Counted from the first letter of the stretch, positions 40,871 to 50,320 are shown. The stretch is 58,271 nt of DNA from Anaerolineae bacterium (GCA_016931895.1 JAFGDY010000036.1:1-58271); one strand, 5' to 3'. The notes: generated by a model from the sequence alone, not told the origin. A program made the numbers and translations.

Positions 40871-42370
40871 CTATCCGCCGTCGGCGTAAACGGCCAGCAC
40901 AATTTGGGGGGTAATGTTGGCCTCAATGTAAGCGGCCAACAAGAGCATGGGTATTACCAAAAAAACAAGCACTTTGACAAAGTTGGCCAGGGTCAGGATA
41001 AAACCCTGCCCCACGTCCAGCCCTTCGGGCGGCGAGATCAGGGCTGCTCCAATACGGAGGGAAAAAGTGAAGCCGATCAAAACAGCCGGGATCTCCAAAA
41101 TACCGTGCGGTAAAATAAAAACCGTGACAAAGAGCCAGGGATTGTAGCCCAGCATCACAATCTCGCTGATAACAAAACTGACCAAACCCACGTTGATGAG
41201 GGTCAACAGCAAGGCCAGCGCCCCAAAGGAAAAGGCACTGACCACCACGGCCAAAACCATCACCCGCAAATTGTTGAAAAATATAAAAGAGGTATTAATT
41301 TTGGGCAAGAGCCGCATCTTTTCAATTTTGGCAAACGTATCCGCCGAAATATCGTGTAGGGGGAAAGCCTGGGAGGGGATAGGGTATTGTTGCGCCAGAA
41401 ACACGCCCAAGATCACGGCTGCGACACCGGTCATACACACCACCGCAAAAGGCAATGCCTGCTGTTTGAGCAGCACCGGAATATCGTGGCTATAGAAACG
41501 GAATGGATTAAACCTGGCCACCTGGTGGTCAGAACGCCTGGCCGCCAATTCCGGCGGGCGCAAAAAGTAACCCCAAAAATCTCGCCAGGTTTTTTTAAAG
41601 CTCAATTCATCCAGTTCTTTGGATAAAATTTCCTCTCGATTAAAAATGCGAATCCCCATACGCACCAACAACAGATTGACCACCACCAGACCGGCCACAA
41701 ACCACCACAGCGCGGTGTATTCGGCATAAAACATAACCACACTTTCCACCTGGATCAACAAAGCCATCGGGATGATGATGAAGCTGGCCAGGAGATTGGC
41801 GGCCCGGACGCTGGTGGTTTGGCTGGAAACAACCACCGCGCCCGAAACCATCACCAGGGCTTCGACAGTGGTGAGCAAAAACATCAAAACAACCAAATTG
41901 AGGGACGGGATCCAGGCGGGCGTGGTGGTCAAACGCATCACCAGAAAAACGCTAATGCCCAGGTAGCTGGCCAACAGGGGCAACAGTAACGAGGACAGCA
42001 TTTTACCCAGGTAAAGCTCCAAATCGCTGACCGGCATTGACAAAATAGGTTCAATGCTATTGCGCTCTTTTTCGCCCACAAAGGACTCAAGGGCAATGAT
42101 CAGCGAAAAGGAGATGGGGAAAAAGCCAACAACCATCAACAAAAAAGGATTGATCCGTTCAACCAGGATGGGGTCGGTGAATTGCGAAACCCAGTTGGTG
42201 GCCCACCGGGAGGTGAAGTCCATTAAAAAGGGAAAGAGAAGGGTTAAGATAATAATGGGAGACACGATCCGCCAGTCGCGCAGATTGTCGCGTATTTCCC
42301 GGCGGGTAATAACCAGGGCGGTTTGCAAACCGTTGCGTTCCAGGCGGGGGATGGGATATGCAGTCATCAT
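40871..42370 (-). CDS. ABC-2 permease fused to a SpoIIM-like domain
   Basis: A 499 aa membrane protein. Residues ~1-260 are an ABC-2 (NatB-like) permease: ITRREIRDNLRDWRIVSPIIIL, FVGEKERNSIEPILSMPVS and about six helices. Residues ~290-499 carry another multi-spanning region with the SpoIIM (DUF95) signature: NNLRVMVLAVV, then LPHGILEIPAVLIGF. SpoIIM domains are usually separate proteins or fused differently. The ATPase gene lies 18 bases upstream on the same strand, so this is an exporter with an added membrane module. AGGAAATAA precedes the double ATG. Confidence 0.85.
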   Translation of the reverse strand: MMTAYPIPRLERNGLQTALVITRREIRDNLRDWRIVSPIIILTLLFPFLMDFTSRWATNWVSQFTDPILVERINPFLLMVVGFFPISFSLIIALESFVGEKERNSIEPILSMPVSDLELYLGKMLSSLLLPLLASYLGISVFLVMRLTTTPAWIPSLNLVVLMFLLTTVEALVMVSGAVVVSSQTTSVRAANLLASFIIIPMALLIQVESVVMFYAEYTALWWFVAGLVVVNLLLVRMGIRIFNREEILSKELDELSFKKTWRDFWGYFLRPPELAARRSDHQVARFNPFRFYSHDIPVLLKQQALPFAVVCMTGVAAVILGVFLAQQYPIPSQAFPLHDISADTFAKIEKMRLLPKINTSFIFFNNLRVMVLAVVVSAFSFGALALLLTLINVGLVSFVISEIVMLGYNPWLFVTVFILPHGILEIPAVLIGFTFSLRIGAALISPPEGLDVGQGFILTLANFVKVLVFLVIPMLLLAAYIEANITPQIVLAVYADGG

Positions 42371-42388
42371 TTATTTCCTACAATAAAC

Positions 42389-43339
42389 TCAAAAACACGG
42401 CAGTGGTTCAATTGTTTCAACCACCTGGCCGGTTTCAACAATACGCAAATAAATTTCTTCCAACCCACGCGGCACTTCACTGAGCGTGACCACGGGGATA
42501 TGTTGTTGGGCCAGTTCAGCCAAAAGGCGGGGGTTGAATTCAGCCGGGTCGGGCACGGTGTATCTGACCCAATCCTGACCGGCCGCCACTACGTTCACTC
42601 TATCGGCCAGTTGGTCCACCAAACCGTTCAAGGAACCGGCCAGGCGAATTTCCATCAGGGGATCTCCCAGCAGGCGCTGCCTTAGTTCTTGCGGCGCGCC
42701 CTGGGCAATGATTTGCCCCTGGCGGATAATGGCAATGCGGTCGGCCAATTGTTCGGCCTCGGCCAAATTGTGGGTGCAGATAACAATGGTTCGCTTGCCC
42801 TGGCGCAGGCCGGCAATTGAGTCGCGCACCAGTTTGGCGCTTTGGGGGTCCATGGCCGAGGTTGGTTCGTCTAAAAACAGCACCCGCGGGTCGTGCAGCA
42901 TAGCCCGCACCAGGGTCAGCTTTTGCTTCATACCTTTGGAATATTTGCCGACCTGCTTGTCGTGCGCGTTCCACAACTCAAAACGCCGCAAAAGTTCTTC
43001 GCTGCGCTGCCGGATCATGTCCGCCGGCATACCCTGCAATTCACCAAAAAAACGCAAGTAATCCAGTCCCGTCATGCGCAGATAAAGGCCGGGAAATTCC
43101 GTCAACAAACCAATCACCCGGCGCACGGCTTTAGCCTCTTTCACCGTATCATAACCGGCAATGCGGGCATAGCCGCCGGTGGGTTTGAGAATGGAACCCA
43201 GGATGCGCACCGTGGTTGTTTTACCGGCCCCATTTGGCCCCAGCAGGGCCAACACTTCCCCCTCCGCCACATTCAGCGAAACATTGCTCACCGCAACAAA
43301 ATCGCCAAACGTTTTGGTCAGATTAACGGCTTCTATCAT
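42389..43339 (-). CDS. ABC transporter ATP-binding protein (NatA/CcmA type)
   Basis: A 316 aa ATPase with GPNGAGKTTTVR (Walker A), LTEFPGLYLRMTG (Q-loop region), YSKGMKQKLTLVRAML (signature, SKGMKQ rather than SGGQ) and VLFLDEPTSAMDP (Walker B). A C-terminal ~80 residues follow, common in ABC-2 exporters of lipids, drugs or antibiotics. It pairs with the SpoIIM-fused permease downstream and is transcribed from the promoter at 43394-43422. GAGG lies eight bases before the start. Substrate unknown. Confidence 0.92.
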   Translation of the reverse strand: MIEAVNLTKTFGDFVAVSNVSLNVAEGEVLALLGPNGAGKTTTVRILGSILKPTGGYARIAGYDTVKEAKAVRRVIGLLTEFPGLYLRMTGLDYLRFFGELQGMPADMIRQRSEELLRRFELWNAHDKQVGKYSKGMKQKLTLVRAMLHDPRVLFLDEPTSAMDPQSAKLVRDSIAGLRQGKRTIVICTHNLAEAEQLADRIAIIRQGQIIAQGAPQELRQRLLGDPLMEIRLAGSLNGLVDQLADRVNVVAAGQDWVRYTVPDPAEFNPRLLAELAQQHIPVVTLSEVPRGLEEIYLRIVETGQVVETIEPLPCF

Positions 43340-43393
43340 CAGGTTTACCTCGCAGGTGGCTGGTAGTATGGTTATCTTAGCCTATCTTTCTCT

Positions 43394-43422
43394 AGTGTAG
43401 CTTGAAGGGAAAGGGTTGTCAA
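43394..43422 (-). promoter_or_regulatory. Promoter of the ABC-2/SpoIIM operon
   Basis: Minus strand TTGACA (43422-43417), 17-base spacer, TACACT (43399-43394). The -35 is perfect and spacing is ideal; the ATPase start lies 55 bases downstream. Confidence 0.7.
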
Positions 43423-43613
43423 TAGTATTGCGTTCTTGGCTGATGGAGATAAGGCAACAGACCGCAAAACGCAGGGCCATCAAGTGTGAGTGTAACACAT
43501 CCCTTCTGAATCTGTTCGACCTAAGCCTGACCAAAGCTTGACGCTTTTGGACGAGGAAGCGCAATGACAAGCGGGGTTTAACAATTCGGGGCCGGCGAAT
43601 GGGGACAATGAAC

Positions 43614-43639
43614 TGCTGCTTTTTTCGGTTGAAGCAGCA
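43614..43639 (-). terminator. Hairpin downstream of the DUF5656-like gene
   Basis: TGCTGCTT (43614-43621) pairs with AAGCAGCA (43632-43639). It is 33 bases past the stop of the minus-strand gene at 43672 but has no T-tract. Confidence 0.35.
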
Positions 43640-43671
43640 CAGTTAAAACAGCACCCAAAAGCAATAACAAA

Positions 43672-44472
43672 TTACAGGCTAAAAATCACTAACAGGGCCG
43701 CCACCGACACCAGGCCAAACTCCGCTATGGTCCGCCGGGAGAATTTGCCCCCAAGCTGTTGTTGGGCCAGGCCGGTCAAAACATAAAAAATTAAAAGTAG
43801 GAACAAGCCCACGCTCAAGGTGCTGGCCCGCCAATAATTCAAGGCCCAGGTGAGTTGGGCCAGGATCAGGCCAATGACGGCGGCAAATAACCACGTTTTA
43901 GAGAGAGCGCCGGGCTGCCGCAGAAGCGACAAGGCCAGCATGCCTCCCACTAACAACATCCCGGTGGCGCTCAAGGCGCTGCGCGCCCGGCTTTGATAAA
44001 TAATGAGAAAGAAGGCCAGCGCCAAACCATACCCCATCAGTTTTTGCCACAGGTAAGCCCAGCGAGACCCCTTTTCAGCAGACCCCACTTGCCGAAACTC
44101 GGCCATAACGGTCAGCCAGAGCAGTAAGCCCACCCCCGCCAAACCGACGCCCCAACCCAGGGGATTGGGGGCCAGGCCCAGGGTTTGGGTAGCCAAAATC
44201 ACCAGCAAACCCGGCAACACCCAAAAGGGAGCCAGATAACTCAAACGCCGGTCAGGAAGGGCCGGATGCGCGCGAATGATCGTGTCGGTCCCGGCCATCA
44301 CCATCCCTGCCAGTAAAATAGCCATCAACCACTGCCGCGAGGAATTCAGCGCCAGCGGCGTGGCAAAAAGGGTTAGCGTGGTCAGGCGCGCGGGAAATTC
44401 AAGCACAAAATAAAGCGCCAGGCCAATCAAGGTCAAACTAACAACGGCGCTAATTCTTTCGTATACAGGCAT
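43672..44472 (-). CDS. Multi-spanning membrane protein, DUF5656-like
   Basis: A 266 aa integral membrane protein with about eight hydrophobic helices and short loops. The N-terminus (MPVYERISAVVSLTLIGLALYFVLEFPAR) and general layout resemble the DUF5656 family of Chloroflexota, function unknown. No catalytic motif is visible. AAGG lies seven bases before the start. The gene is divergent from the YfhO-like gene, so they share the 114-base region between them. Confidence 0.65.
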   Translation of the reverse strand: MPVYERISAVVSLTLIGLALYFVLEFPARLTTLTLFATPLALNSSRQWLMAILLAGMVMAGTDTIIRAHPALPDRRLSYLAPFWVLPGLLVILATQTLGLAPNPLGWGVGLAGVGLLLWLTVMAEFRQVGSAEKGSRWAYLWQKLMGYGLALAFFLIIYQSRARSALSATGMLLVGGMLALSLLRQPGALSKTWLFAAVIGLILAQLTWALNYWRASTLSVGLFLLLIFYVLTGLAQQQLGGKFSRRTIAEFGLVSVAALLVIFSL

Positions 44473-44510
44473 GATAGGACCTTAAGGCAAAAGGCTTATT
44501 CCGGTTCGGG

Positions 44511-44540
44511 TTAGGCAAGAAACAGCTTTTTGCATATAAT
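44511..44540 (+). promoter_or_regulatory. Candidate promoter of YfhO-like gene
   Basis: Perfect TATAAT at 44535-44540, with a poor -35 (TTAGGC, 44511-44516, 18-base spacer). Confidence 0.45.
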
Positions 44541-44585
44541 TATTCAACCCGGTCATTCTAAATCGGACAAGGTAGTTTGTCAATC

Positions 44586-47072
44586 ATGCCCCAGCCAGAA
44601 GACGCGCCCCAAATTTCAAGCAGAATCAAAAATTTTTTGCCTTCTCTTGAAATTCATAATTTGTTTGGGAGTCTCATCATTATTTTGCCGTTCCTGCTCT
44701 TCTGGCGCTGGGTGTTCAAAAAAGAAGTTCTTTTTTGGGGCACGCCGCTATTCCAGTTTTGGCCCTGGCATCAGTTGGTCAAAACAAGCGTGCTGGCGGG
44801 CGAATGGCCGCTTTGGAATCCGCTGTTGGGGAACGGCACCCCCCTGTTGGCCAATCTGCAAAGCGCTTTTTTTTATCCGCTTAACCTCTTGTATTGGCTG
44901 ATGCCGGTGGAACACGGCTTGACCTTCTCCGTGATTTTACACCTGATTCTGGCCGGCTGGTGGATGTATCTCTACACCCGGCAGGTGGGCCTGTCACCTT
45001 TTGCCGCCACCTTATCCGGCTTGACCTATCTGGGCAGCGGCTATTTGATTGGGCGGGTCCAGTTTGTGACCATGGTCAATGCGGCGGCCTGGTTGCCCCT
45101 GCTGCTGCTTTTGAGCGAGCGAATGGTTACTCGGCGTGCCAACAGCACTATTTTATGGTTGGGCCTGGCGCTGGCAGTCCAATTTCTGGCCGGTCACGCC
45201 CAGCTTTGGTTTTATGGCTTGTGGCTGTTAGGCGCTTATCTTATCTTTAGGAGTTGGCAGGCAGCAGCATCGCCAAACCACGGGGCGACAGGCCAACCAA
45301 ACCCAAAACACAGACCACGCTGGTGGGCCGTAATCCAGGGCTGCTGGCAATTTGGCCTGGCCGTTGGCCTGTCTCTTTTGCTGGCGGCGGGGCAACTTCT
45401 GCCCGCCGCCGAATTTATGCTCCAATCGCCGCGTAGCAGCGGAGCAGCGACGGCTTTTGCCCTGACTTATTCCTTTTGGCCCTGGCGACTGATCACGCTG
45501 CTGGCCCCCAATTTTTTTGGCCATCCGGCCCAGAACAATTACTGGGGCTATGCCAATTATTGGGAAGACCACGCCTACCTGGGAGTCTTGCCCCTAGTGC
45601 TGGCCCTGGCGGCAATTTGGCATTACTTTAAAACCATTTTCCAACAACGTCCCCAACCGGCCCCTCCCCAACGCCCGCCCTGCCAACAGATCGTACCTTT
45701 TTTTGCCATGCTCATTCTGGCCAGCCTGATTCTGGCCATGGGCTGGAATACACCCATCTACTTGTGGGTATTTGACCACGTGCCCGGCTTTGCCTATTTT
45801 CAAGCACCCGCCCGGCTGTTAATTTGGTATACCCTGGCCGGGTCGGTTCTGGCGGGGGTGGGGGCGCAATCTTTTACCCTCTCCCCCCAAAGCCGGCGAC
45901 ACTGGCGACGGCTGCTGCTGGCCTGTTTGGGCCTTAGCGCCGCCGGTCTCATAGGCCGGATATTTCTCTCAGGCCGGGAGTTTACCTTTTTGAACGCCAC
46001 CCTTTTGTTGGGAGTGCTATTGGCCGTCTCCATCATCATCCTGTTGAACCGTCCTCCCTCAAAGACTGTCACGTCGCGCCAAGAAATACTCTGGTCGGGG
46101 CTGGCTCTGCTTTTTGTGGCGTTCGATTTACTCTGGTTTGCCTTTCCCCTCATCCATACCTTGCCGCCCGAAATTTATACCCGGCCTATCACTAATGCTA
46201 ATTTTCTTGACAACCGGCCAGGCCCCAACCGCTTTTTGGTTGACGACCAATTTGATCACTCCCTAAAATACAATCACTACTTTCGTTTCAACACTTTTGG
46301 CCCCCTTGAGCTGGGCTACTGGCAAAATTTCAAAGAATCGTTAGTTCCAAATTTGGGCGTTTACGCCCATCTGCCCTCGGCCAACAACGACGACCCCCTG
46401 GTGGTTGGCCGCTGGCAACAATTGGTCAACCTGGCCCAAAATGCCGATCCAGCACAACGCGCCCGGTTATTGGCCTTGATGAACGTGGGCCATTTTATTG
46501 ATGATTCTGTCCAAAACACGTGGCCGGTGATTTATCAAAATGAAACGATGGTGATACAGCGGGTGCCCGATCCGCTGCCCCGCGCCTATTTTGTGGGCCG
46601 GATTTATCAAGCTAAAACCGAGGTGGATGTATTGCATCAACTCACTGCCCCTAATTTTGACCCTCGCCGCGAAGTGATTATCATGGATACCAAATCCAAC
46701 TTGCGGATTGACAAACAGGGCTTTTCTTTAACCAAAGTTGGGCCGGTTAGGGTCAACGAACAGGGTGCAACTCAGATCTCACTTTCAGTTGACGCGCCCG
46801 CCGCCGGATTTGTCGTGTTAACCGATACGTTTTATCCCGGTTGGGTCGCTACGGTTGATGATCGCCCCGCCCCAATTTGGCTGGCCAACCTGGCCTTTCG
46901 CGCCGTAGCCGTTGGCGCCGGAAAACACGAGATCGTGTTCAAATACCGGCCGCTCAGTTTTGCGGTAGGGTTGGGCATAAGCAGCTCGACCCTGGTTATG
47001 GTAGTAATTATTGTGGCTAAACTCTGGCCGGTTTCTCAGCGGCCTTTATCTCAAAAAGGAAATTTCTCTTGA
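44586..47072 (+). CDS. YfhO-family large membrane protein
   Basis: An 828 aa membrane protein. Twelve or so helices fill residues ~25-530, and a soluble extracytoplasmic C-terminal domain (~540-800) is followed by one last helix. Features such as FWGTPLFQFWPWHQLVKTSVLAGEWPLWNPLLGNGTPLLAN and FYPGWVATVDDRPAPI are family hallmarks. YfhO proteins are thought to be GT-C-type glycosyltransferases that decorate cell-wall polymers. The start is uncertain: ATG 44586, or TTG 44577 which is better spaced from AAGG. The stop overlaps the next gene as TTGA. Confidence 0.8.
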   Translation: MPQPEDAPQISSRIKNFLPSLEIHNLFGSLIIILPFLLFWRWVFKKEVLFWGTPLFQFWPWHQLVKTSVLAGEWPLWNPLLGNGTPLLANLQSAFFYPLNLLYWLMPVEHGLTFSVILHLILAGWWMYLYTRQVGLSPFAATLSGLTYLGSGYLIGRVQFVTMVNAAAWLPLLLLLSERMVTRRANSTILWLGLALAVQFLAGHAQLWFYGLWLLGAYLIFRSWQAAASPNHGATGQPNPKHRPRWWAVIQGCWQFGLAVGLSLLLAAGQLLPAAEFMLQSPRSSGAATAFALTYSFWPWRLITLLAPNFFGHPAQNNYWGYANYWEDHAYLGVLPLVLALAAIWHYFKTIFQQRPQPAPPQRPPCQQIVPFFAMLILASLILAMGWNTPIYLWVFDHVPGFAYFQAPARLLIWYTLAGSVLAGVGAQSFTLSPQSRRHWRRLLLACLGLSAAGLIGRIFLSGREFTFLNATLLLGVLLAVSIIILLNRPPSKTVTSRQEILWSGLALLFVAFDLLWFAFPLIHTLPPEIYTRPITNANFLDNRPGPNRFLVDDQFDHSLKYNHYFRFNTFGPLELGYWQNFKESLVPNLGVYAHLPSANNDDPLVVGRWQQLVNLAQNADPAQRARLLALMNVGHFIDDSVQNTWPVIYQNETMVIQRVPDPLPRAYFVGRIYQAKTEVDVLHQLTAPNFDPRREVIIMDTKSNLRIDKQGFSLTKVGPVRVNEQGATQISLSVDAPAAGFVVLTDTFYPGWVATVDDRPAPIWLANLAFRAVAVGAGKHEIVFKYRPLSFAVGLGISSSTLVMVVIIVAKLWPVSQRPLSQKGNFS

Positions 47073-47815
47073 TTATCTCAACCTTTCTCTACGCTCTGCT
47101 CGGCTGGCTGGTGGGGGTGGCCGTCAATCATGCCGCCGATATTTTACCCAAGCGCCAAACCATCCTTCAGCGGCCAACCTGCCCCATTTGCGGCTCATTC
47201 CGCCCTTACCGGGGATGGAGCGCCCTGACGGCCCTTATCACCAAACAACACACGTGCCAAACATGCCGGCAGCGCCATCCCTACCTTATCCGCTCTCTGA
47301 TCATTGAACTGGGCACGGCGCTTGTTTTTGCCTTTCTGCTGCAAAGATATGACTGTTCGTTCAATCTGCTGCTTGTCACGCTTTACACCACTATTCTCAT
47401 TCTGGTGACCATTACCGACCTGGAACACCGGCTGATCTTTAACGTGGTCATATTGCCCGCCATCCTGTTTGCCGGGGCGGCTGCTTTTTTTACGCCGGGG
47501 CTGGCCTGGCCGGCGGCCCTGGCGGGCGGCGTGAGCGGGTTTATTATCAGCTACCTGGCGGCGCTTGTTTCGCGGGGCGGCCTGGGCGGCGGGGATGTCA
47601 CCCTTTCTACGTTTTTGGGCCTGATTTTGGGTTTGCCCTACATTATCTTAAGCCTGGGTTTTGGCGTTTTCCTGGGCGGTTTTGTGGCCTTTTTATTGCT
47701 AATCACCCGCCGCGTGGGACTAAAAACGTATATTCCCTACGGGCCTTTTTTAACCATCACCGGCTGGATCATGCTGGTTTGGGGCGATGAAATATGGCAA
47801 TATTATTTTTGGTAA
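47069..47815 (+). CDS. Prepilin peptidase (A24 family)
   Basis: A 248 aa membrane protease that removes leader peptides from type IV pilin-like proteins and methylates the new N-terminus. Two CxxC pairs (CPIC near residue 38, CQTC near 63) belong to the cytoplasmic methyltransferase domain. The catalytic aspartates are in TITDLEHRLI and GGGDVTLS. TTG 47069 overlaps the stop of the YfhO gene, and AAGGAAA is seven bases upstream. No pilin or pilus assembly gene is in the window, so its substrates are encoded elsewhere. Confidence 0.88.
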   Translation: MIISTFLYALLGWLVGVAVNHAADILPKRQTILQRPTCPICGSFRPYRGWSALTALITKQHTCQTCRQRHPYLIRSLIIELGTALVFAFLLQRYDCSFNLLLVTLYTTILILVTITDLEHRLIFNVVILPAILFAGAAAFFTPGLAWPAALAGGVSGFIISYLAALVSRGGLGGGDVTLSTFLGLILGLPYIILSLGFGVFLGGFVAFLLLITRRVGLKTYIPYGPFLTITGWIMLVWGDEIWQYYFW

Positions 47816-47831
47816 GGGAGAAGATGCGTTA

Positions 47832-48110
47832 ATGACAAAACAGGTACGCGCCCGCATTTTGATCGAGGGCCGGCTCCAGGCCCTAAATTTCCGCTACAAT
47901 ACGCAACAACAGGCCAAAAAATTGGGCCTGGCCGGCTTTGTGCGGACCCTCTCAGACGGGCGCATTGAAATAGAAGTGCAAGGCGACGAGGCTAATGTTG
48001 AAACCATGTTAGCCTGGTGTCAGGAGGAACCCCAGAGCAGCCAGATCAGAAGCATCTTCTACCGCTACGATGAACCCAGTGAACGTTACTCTGGCTTTAA
48101 CGTGCGTTAA
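47832..48110 (+). CDS. Acylphosphatase-like protein lacking the catalytic Asn
   Basis: A 92 aa ferredoxin-like fold protein of the acylphosphatase family. The usual GxVQGVGFR reads GRLQALNFR, keeping the catalytic Arg (R21) but changing the anion-binding loop. The catalytic Asn of G-x-V-R-N is Thr39 (GFVRTLSDG). The family's C-terminal strands are present. Hydrolysis of acylphosphates is therefore doubtful; binding of a phosphate ligand or a structural role is possible. Start ATG 47832 with AAGGGAGAAG upstream. Its last four bases overlap a convergent gene. Confidence 0.8.
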   Translation: MTKQVRARILIEGRLQALNFRYNTQQQAKKLGLAGFVRTLSDGRIEIEVQGDEANVETMLAWCQEEPQSSQIRSIFYRYDEPSERYSGFNVR

Positions 48111-49171
48111 GCTCTCCAGCCCCTATACTTGGGATGGTCGTTACCAAGGGGTAATTCAACCACTTGTCCGGTTTGGGCAGAGTGATAAATAGCCGTAATC
48201 AATTCCACCGAGGCGCGGGCCTCAACCAGCGTAACCGGGAGTTTGGTATTCTGCCCTAAAGCCTGGTAGAAACGATAGAACTGTCCCCCAAATCCTTCGG
48301 GCAGCGGTTGAAAACAGGCCAGTGTTTCGTGGATTTGTTGCGTCAGTTCCGGCGAGTCGCCGGTAAAGGTCCAGGGATCGGCAGTGTTGGCATAGGGAGC
48401 GGTGTTGCTTTCGGCGGTCAGATTGCTAAAACAAAACCGATGCCGGCTAATTTCTGCCGCCGAGCCGGTCGTCACCGCCAGGGAGGCCAAGGAACCATTA
48501 GCCATCTCCAAAGAGATAGCGGCGGAATCCTCGGTTTCAACGGGATTGACCAGCGTGGCCGTGCGGGCAAACACACTTTTGGCCGAGCCAAGAATGTAAT
48601 AAAGCACGTCGTGGGCATGCACGGCCAGCGTAACCAGGGCGCCACCCAACTCTGTGGCCCATTTACCGCGCCAGGGCACTGCGTAATATTCCGACCGCCG
48701 CCGCCAGGCTGTTTCTACCGTGGCCAGGTAGGCCCGTCCCGCCATACCTTGCTCCACCAAAAACTTAAGCTTCTGCGCGCCGTGGCCAAAGCGGTATTGA
48801 AAAATGGGCATAACTCGTTTGCCGGCTTGGGCTTCAGCCTGAATGAGGTCGTCCATTTCCTTGAGCGAACCGGCAATAGGTTTTTCACAGATAACGTGTT
48901 TGCCGGCTGCCAGAGCTTGCCGGGTTTGGGCAACATGAAGATAGGATGGGGTGCAAATGTCAATCACGTCCACCTCGGCCATGGCGCACAAGGCGGCAAA
49001 ATCCGGCGCCACTCGTGAAATTTTATACTTCTCCGCCAGATCACGGACTTTGGCTTCATCAAGGTCACAGACGGCCGCCACCTCAAATTGCTCCGGCAAA
49101 CTTTGAAAAGCATGGATATGATGCTGGCCAACACCACAGCCGGCCACCCCCACTCTCAATTTATCACTCAT
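48107..49171 (-). CDS. Gfo/Idh/MocA family oxidoreductase (1)
   Basis: A 354 aa NAD(P)-dependent dehydrogenase of the glucose-fructose oxidoreductase/inositol dehydrogenase family. An N-terminal Rossmann domain (VGVAGCGVGQHHIHAF, AAVCDLDEAK) is followed by the family ICEKPIAGSLKEMD with the catalytic Lys of EKP. GGALVTLAVHAHDV (~175-190) has the C-terminal His region. It is one of three such enzymes in a five-gene minus-strand cluster with two TIM-barrel isomerases, a design used for inositol or rare-sugar breakdown. GAGGTTTAGAG precedes the start. Confidence 0.88.
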   Translation of the reverse strand: MSDKLRVGVAGCGVGQHHIHAFQSLPEQFEVAAVCDLDEAKVRDLAEKYKISRVAPDFAALCAMAEVDVIDICTPSYLHVAQTRQALAAGKHVICEKPIAGSLKEMDDLIQAEAQAGKRVMPIFQYRFGHGAQKLKFLVEQGMAGRAYLATVETAWRRRSEYYAVPWRGKWATELGGALVTLAVHAHDVLYYILGSAKSVFARTATLVNPVETEDSAAISLEMANGSLASLAVTTGSAAEISRHRFCFSNLTAESNTAPYANTADPWTFTGDSPELTQQIHETLACFQPLPEGFGGQFYRFYQALGQNTKLPVTLVEARASVELITAIYHSAQTGQVVELPLGNDHPKYRGWRA

Positions 49172-49187
49172 CTCTAAACCTCATAGG

Positions 49188-49268
49188 CGGACGAACGACC
49201 AACATGGATCGCGGTCTTTGGTGAACGTCCGAAAATAAATTAAAAAGTTGGTCCTTGGTCGTTGGTCA
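49188..49268. repeat. Nested inverted repeat and TTGGTCN tandem repeat
   Basis: CGGACG (49188-49193) pairs with CGTCCG (49226-49231), with inner ACCAA/TTGGT, and ACGACCAA (49195-49202) also matches TTGGTCGT (49255-49262). TTGGTCC-TTGGTCG-TTGGTCA (49248-49268) is a three-copy heptamer. It lies between two Gfo/Idh/MocA genes; REP-like, function unknown. Confidence 0.5.
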
Positions 49269-49297
49269 ATTATTTGTTGGTTGAATTAAGATTTGCG

Positions 49298-50320
49298 CTA
49301 CAGATGACCCAAGCGGATGGCCTGCGCTTGAGCTTTTAAGGCCAGTTCCGCAGCCAAAAAACAGTGCGCCTGTGACATTGCAGTTTCGGTGCGGTTGATA
49401 ATATCGTTGACCAATTGCGGGCCGTAAGGCAGATGAACCTCGTTGCAGTCAAAATAATGCGTCCCCTTTTGGTCAACCAGGAAAAGATGGTTGCCGCCGG
49501 GCCGACCGGCAATATCGCAATATTTGCGCAATTCCAAATAGCCTTCAGTGCCCAGAATGGTCAGGCGACCATCGCCCCAGGTATCCAAGCCATCCGGCGT
49601 ATACCAATCCACCCGCACGTAACCCGTGCCGCCGTTGCCCCGCACCAGGACCTCGCCAAAATCTTCCAATTCTGGATATTGCGGGTACTTGTAGTTGGCC
49701 ACCTGCGCCGAAACCACCTCGGCCTCAGTGGAGCCGGTGAAAAAGAGAAATTGGTCCAACTGGTGGGAAGCGATGTCGGTGATGATACCGCCGTATTGGG
49801 CGCGGCGGAAGAACCAGGCAGGACGGGTGGACAACCTGGCCCGATGCGGTCCCAGCCCTACCGTTTGCACAACCCGGCCAATGGCCCCAGCCTGAACCAG
49901 TTCGCCAGCCTTGACCGCGGCCCCCACTTCAAAACGCTCACTGTAACAGATGGAATAAATACGGCCGGTTTCGGCCTGCACGCGGCGAGCCTCGGCCAAT
50001 TGGGCCAGGGTAGTGAAGCCAGGTTTATCGCTCATAAAATCCTTGCCATACTGCATGGCCTTTATGCCCAGCGGCGCTCGTTCATTGGGAATACCCGCTG
50101 TAACAATAAGTTGGAGGCGCTCATCCTCCAAAATCTCCTCCGGGCTGCCCGCCAGCCTGGCCTGGGGATACTTGGGCGCAAACTCGGCCAGCAGGTCCGG
50201 CTCTGGGGCGTAAAAAGACTCAAACTGGGCGCCCGCGCGCAGCAGCAAATTTACCTGGCCATAAATGTGGCCATGATTAATGCCAATTACGCCAAAACGA
50301 ATGAGGGGAGGGGTGGTCAT
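49298..50320 (-). CDS. Gfo/Idh/MocA family oxidoreductase (2)
   Basis: A 340 aa dehydrogenase-like protein. The Rossmann motif is FGVIGINHGHIYGQ, and the EKP-type catalytic motif reads SDKPGFTT, keeping Lys. C-terminal GGIITDIASHQLDQFLFF holds the conserved Asp and His. It differs enough from its two neighbours to act on another substrate or step. AAGGAT upstream of the start lies inside the preceding gene's tail region, and six bases separate the two, so they are co-translated or at least co-transcribed. Confidence 0.85.
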   Translation of the reverse strand: MTTPPLIRFGVIGINHGHIYGQVNLLLRAGAQFESFYAPEPDLLAEFAPKYPQARLAGSPEEILEDERLQLIVTAGIPNERAPLGIKAMQYGKDFMSDKPGFTTLAQLAEARRVQAETGRIYSICYSERFEVGAAVKAGELVQAGAIGRVVQTVGLGPHRARLSTRPAWFFRRAQYGGIITDIASHQLDQFLFFTGSTEAEVVSAQVANYKYPQYPELEDFGEVLVRGNGGTGYVRVDWYTPDGLDTWGDGRLTILGTEGYLELRKYCDIAGRPGGNHLFLVDQKGTHYFDCNEVHLPYGPQLVNDIINRTETAMSQAHCFLAAELALKAQAQAIRLGHL

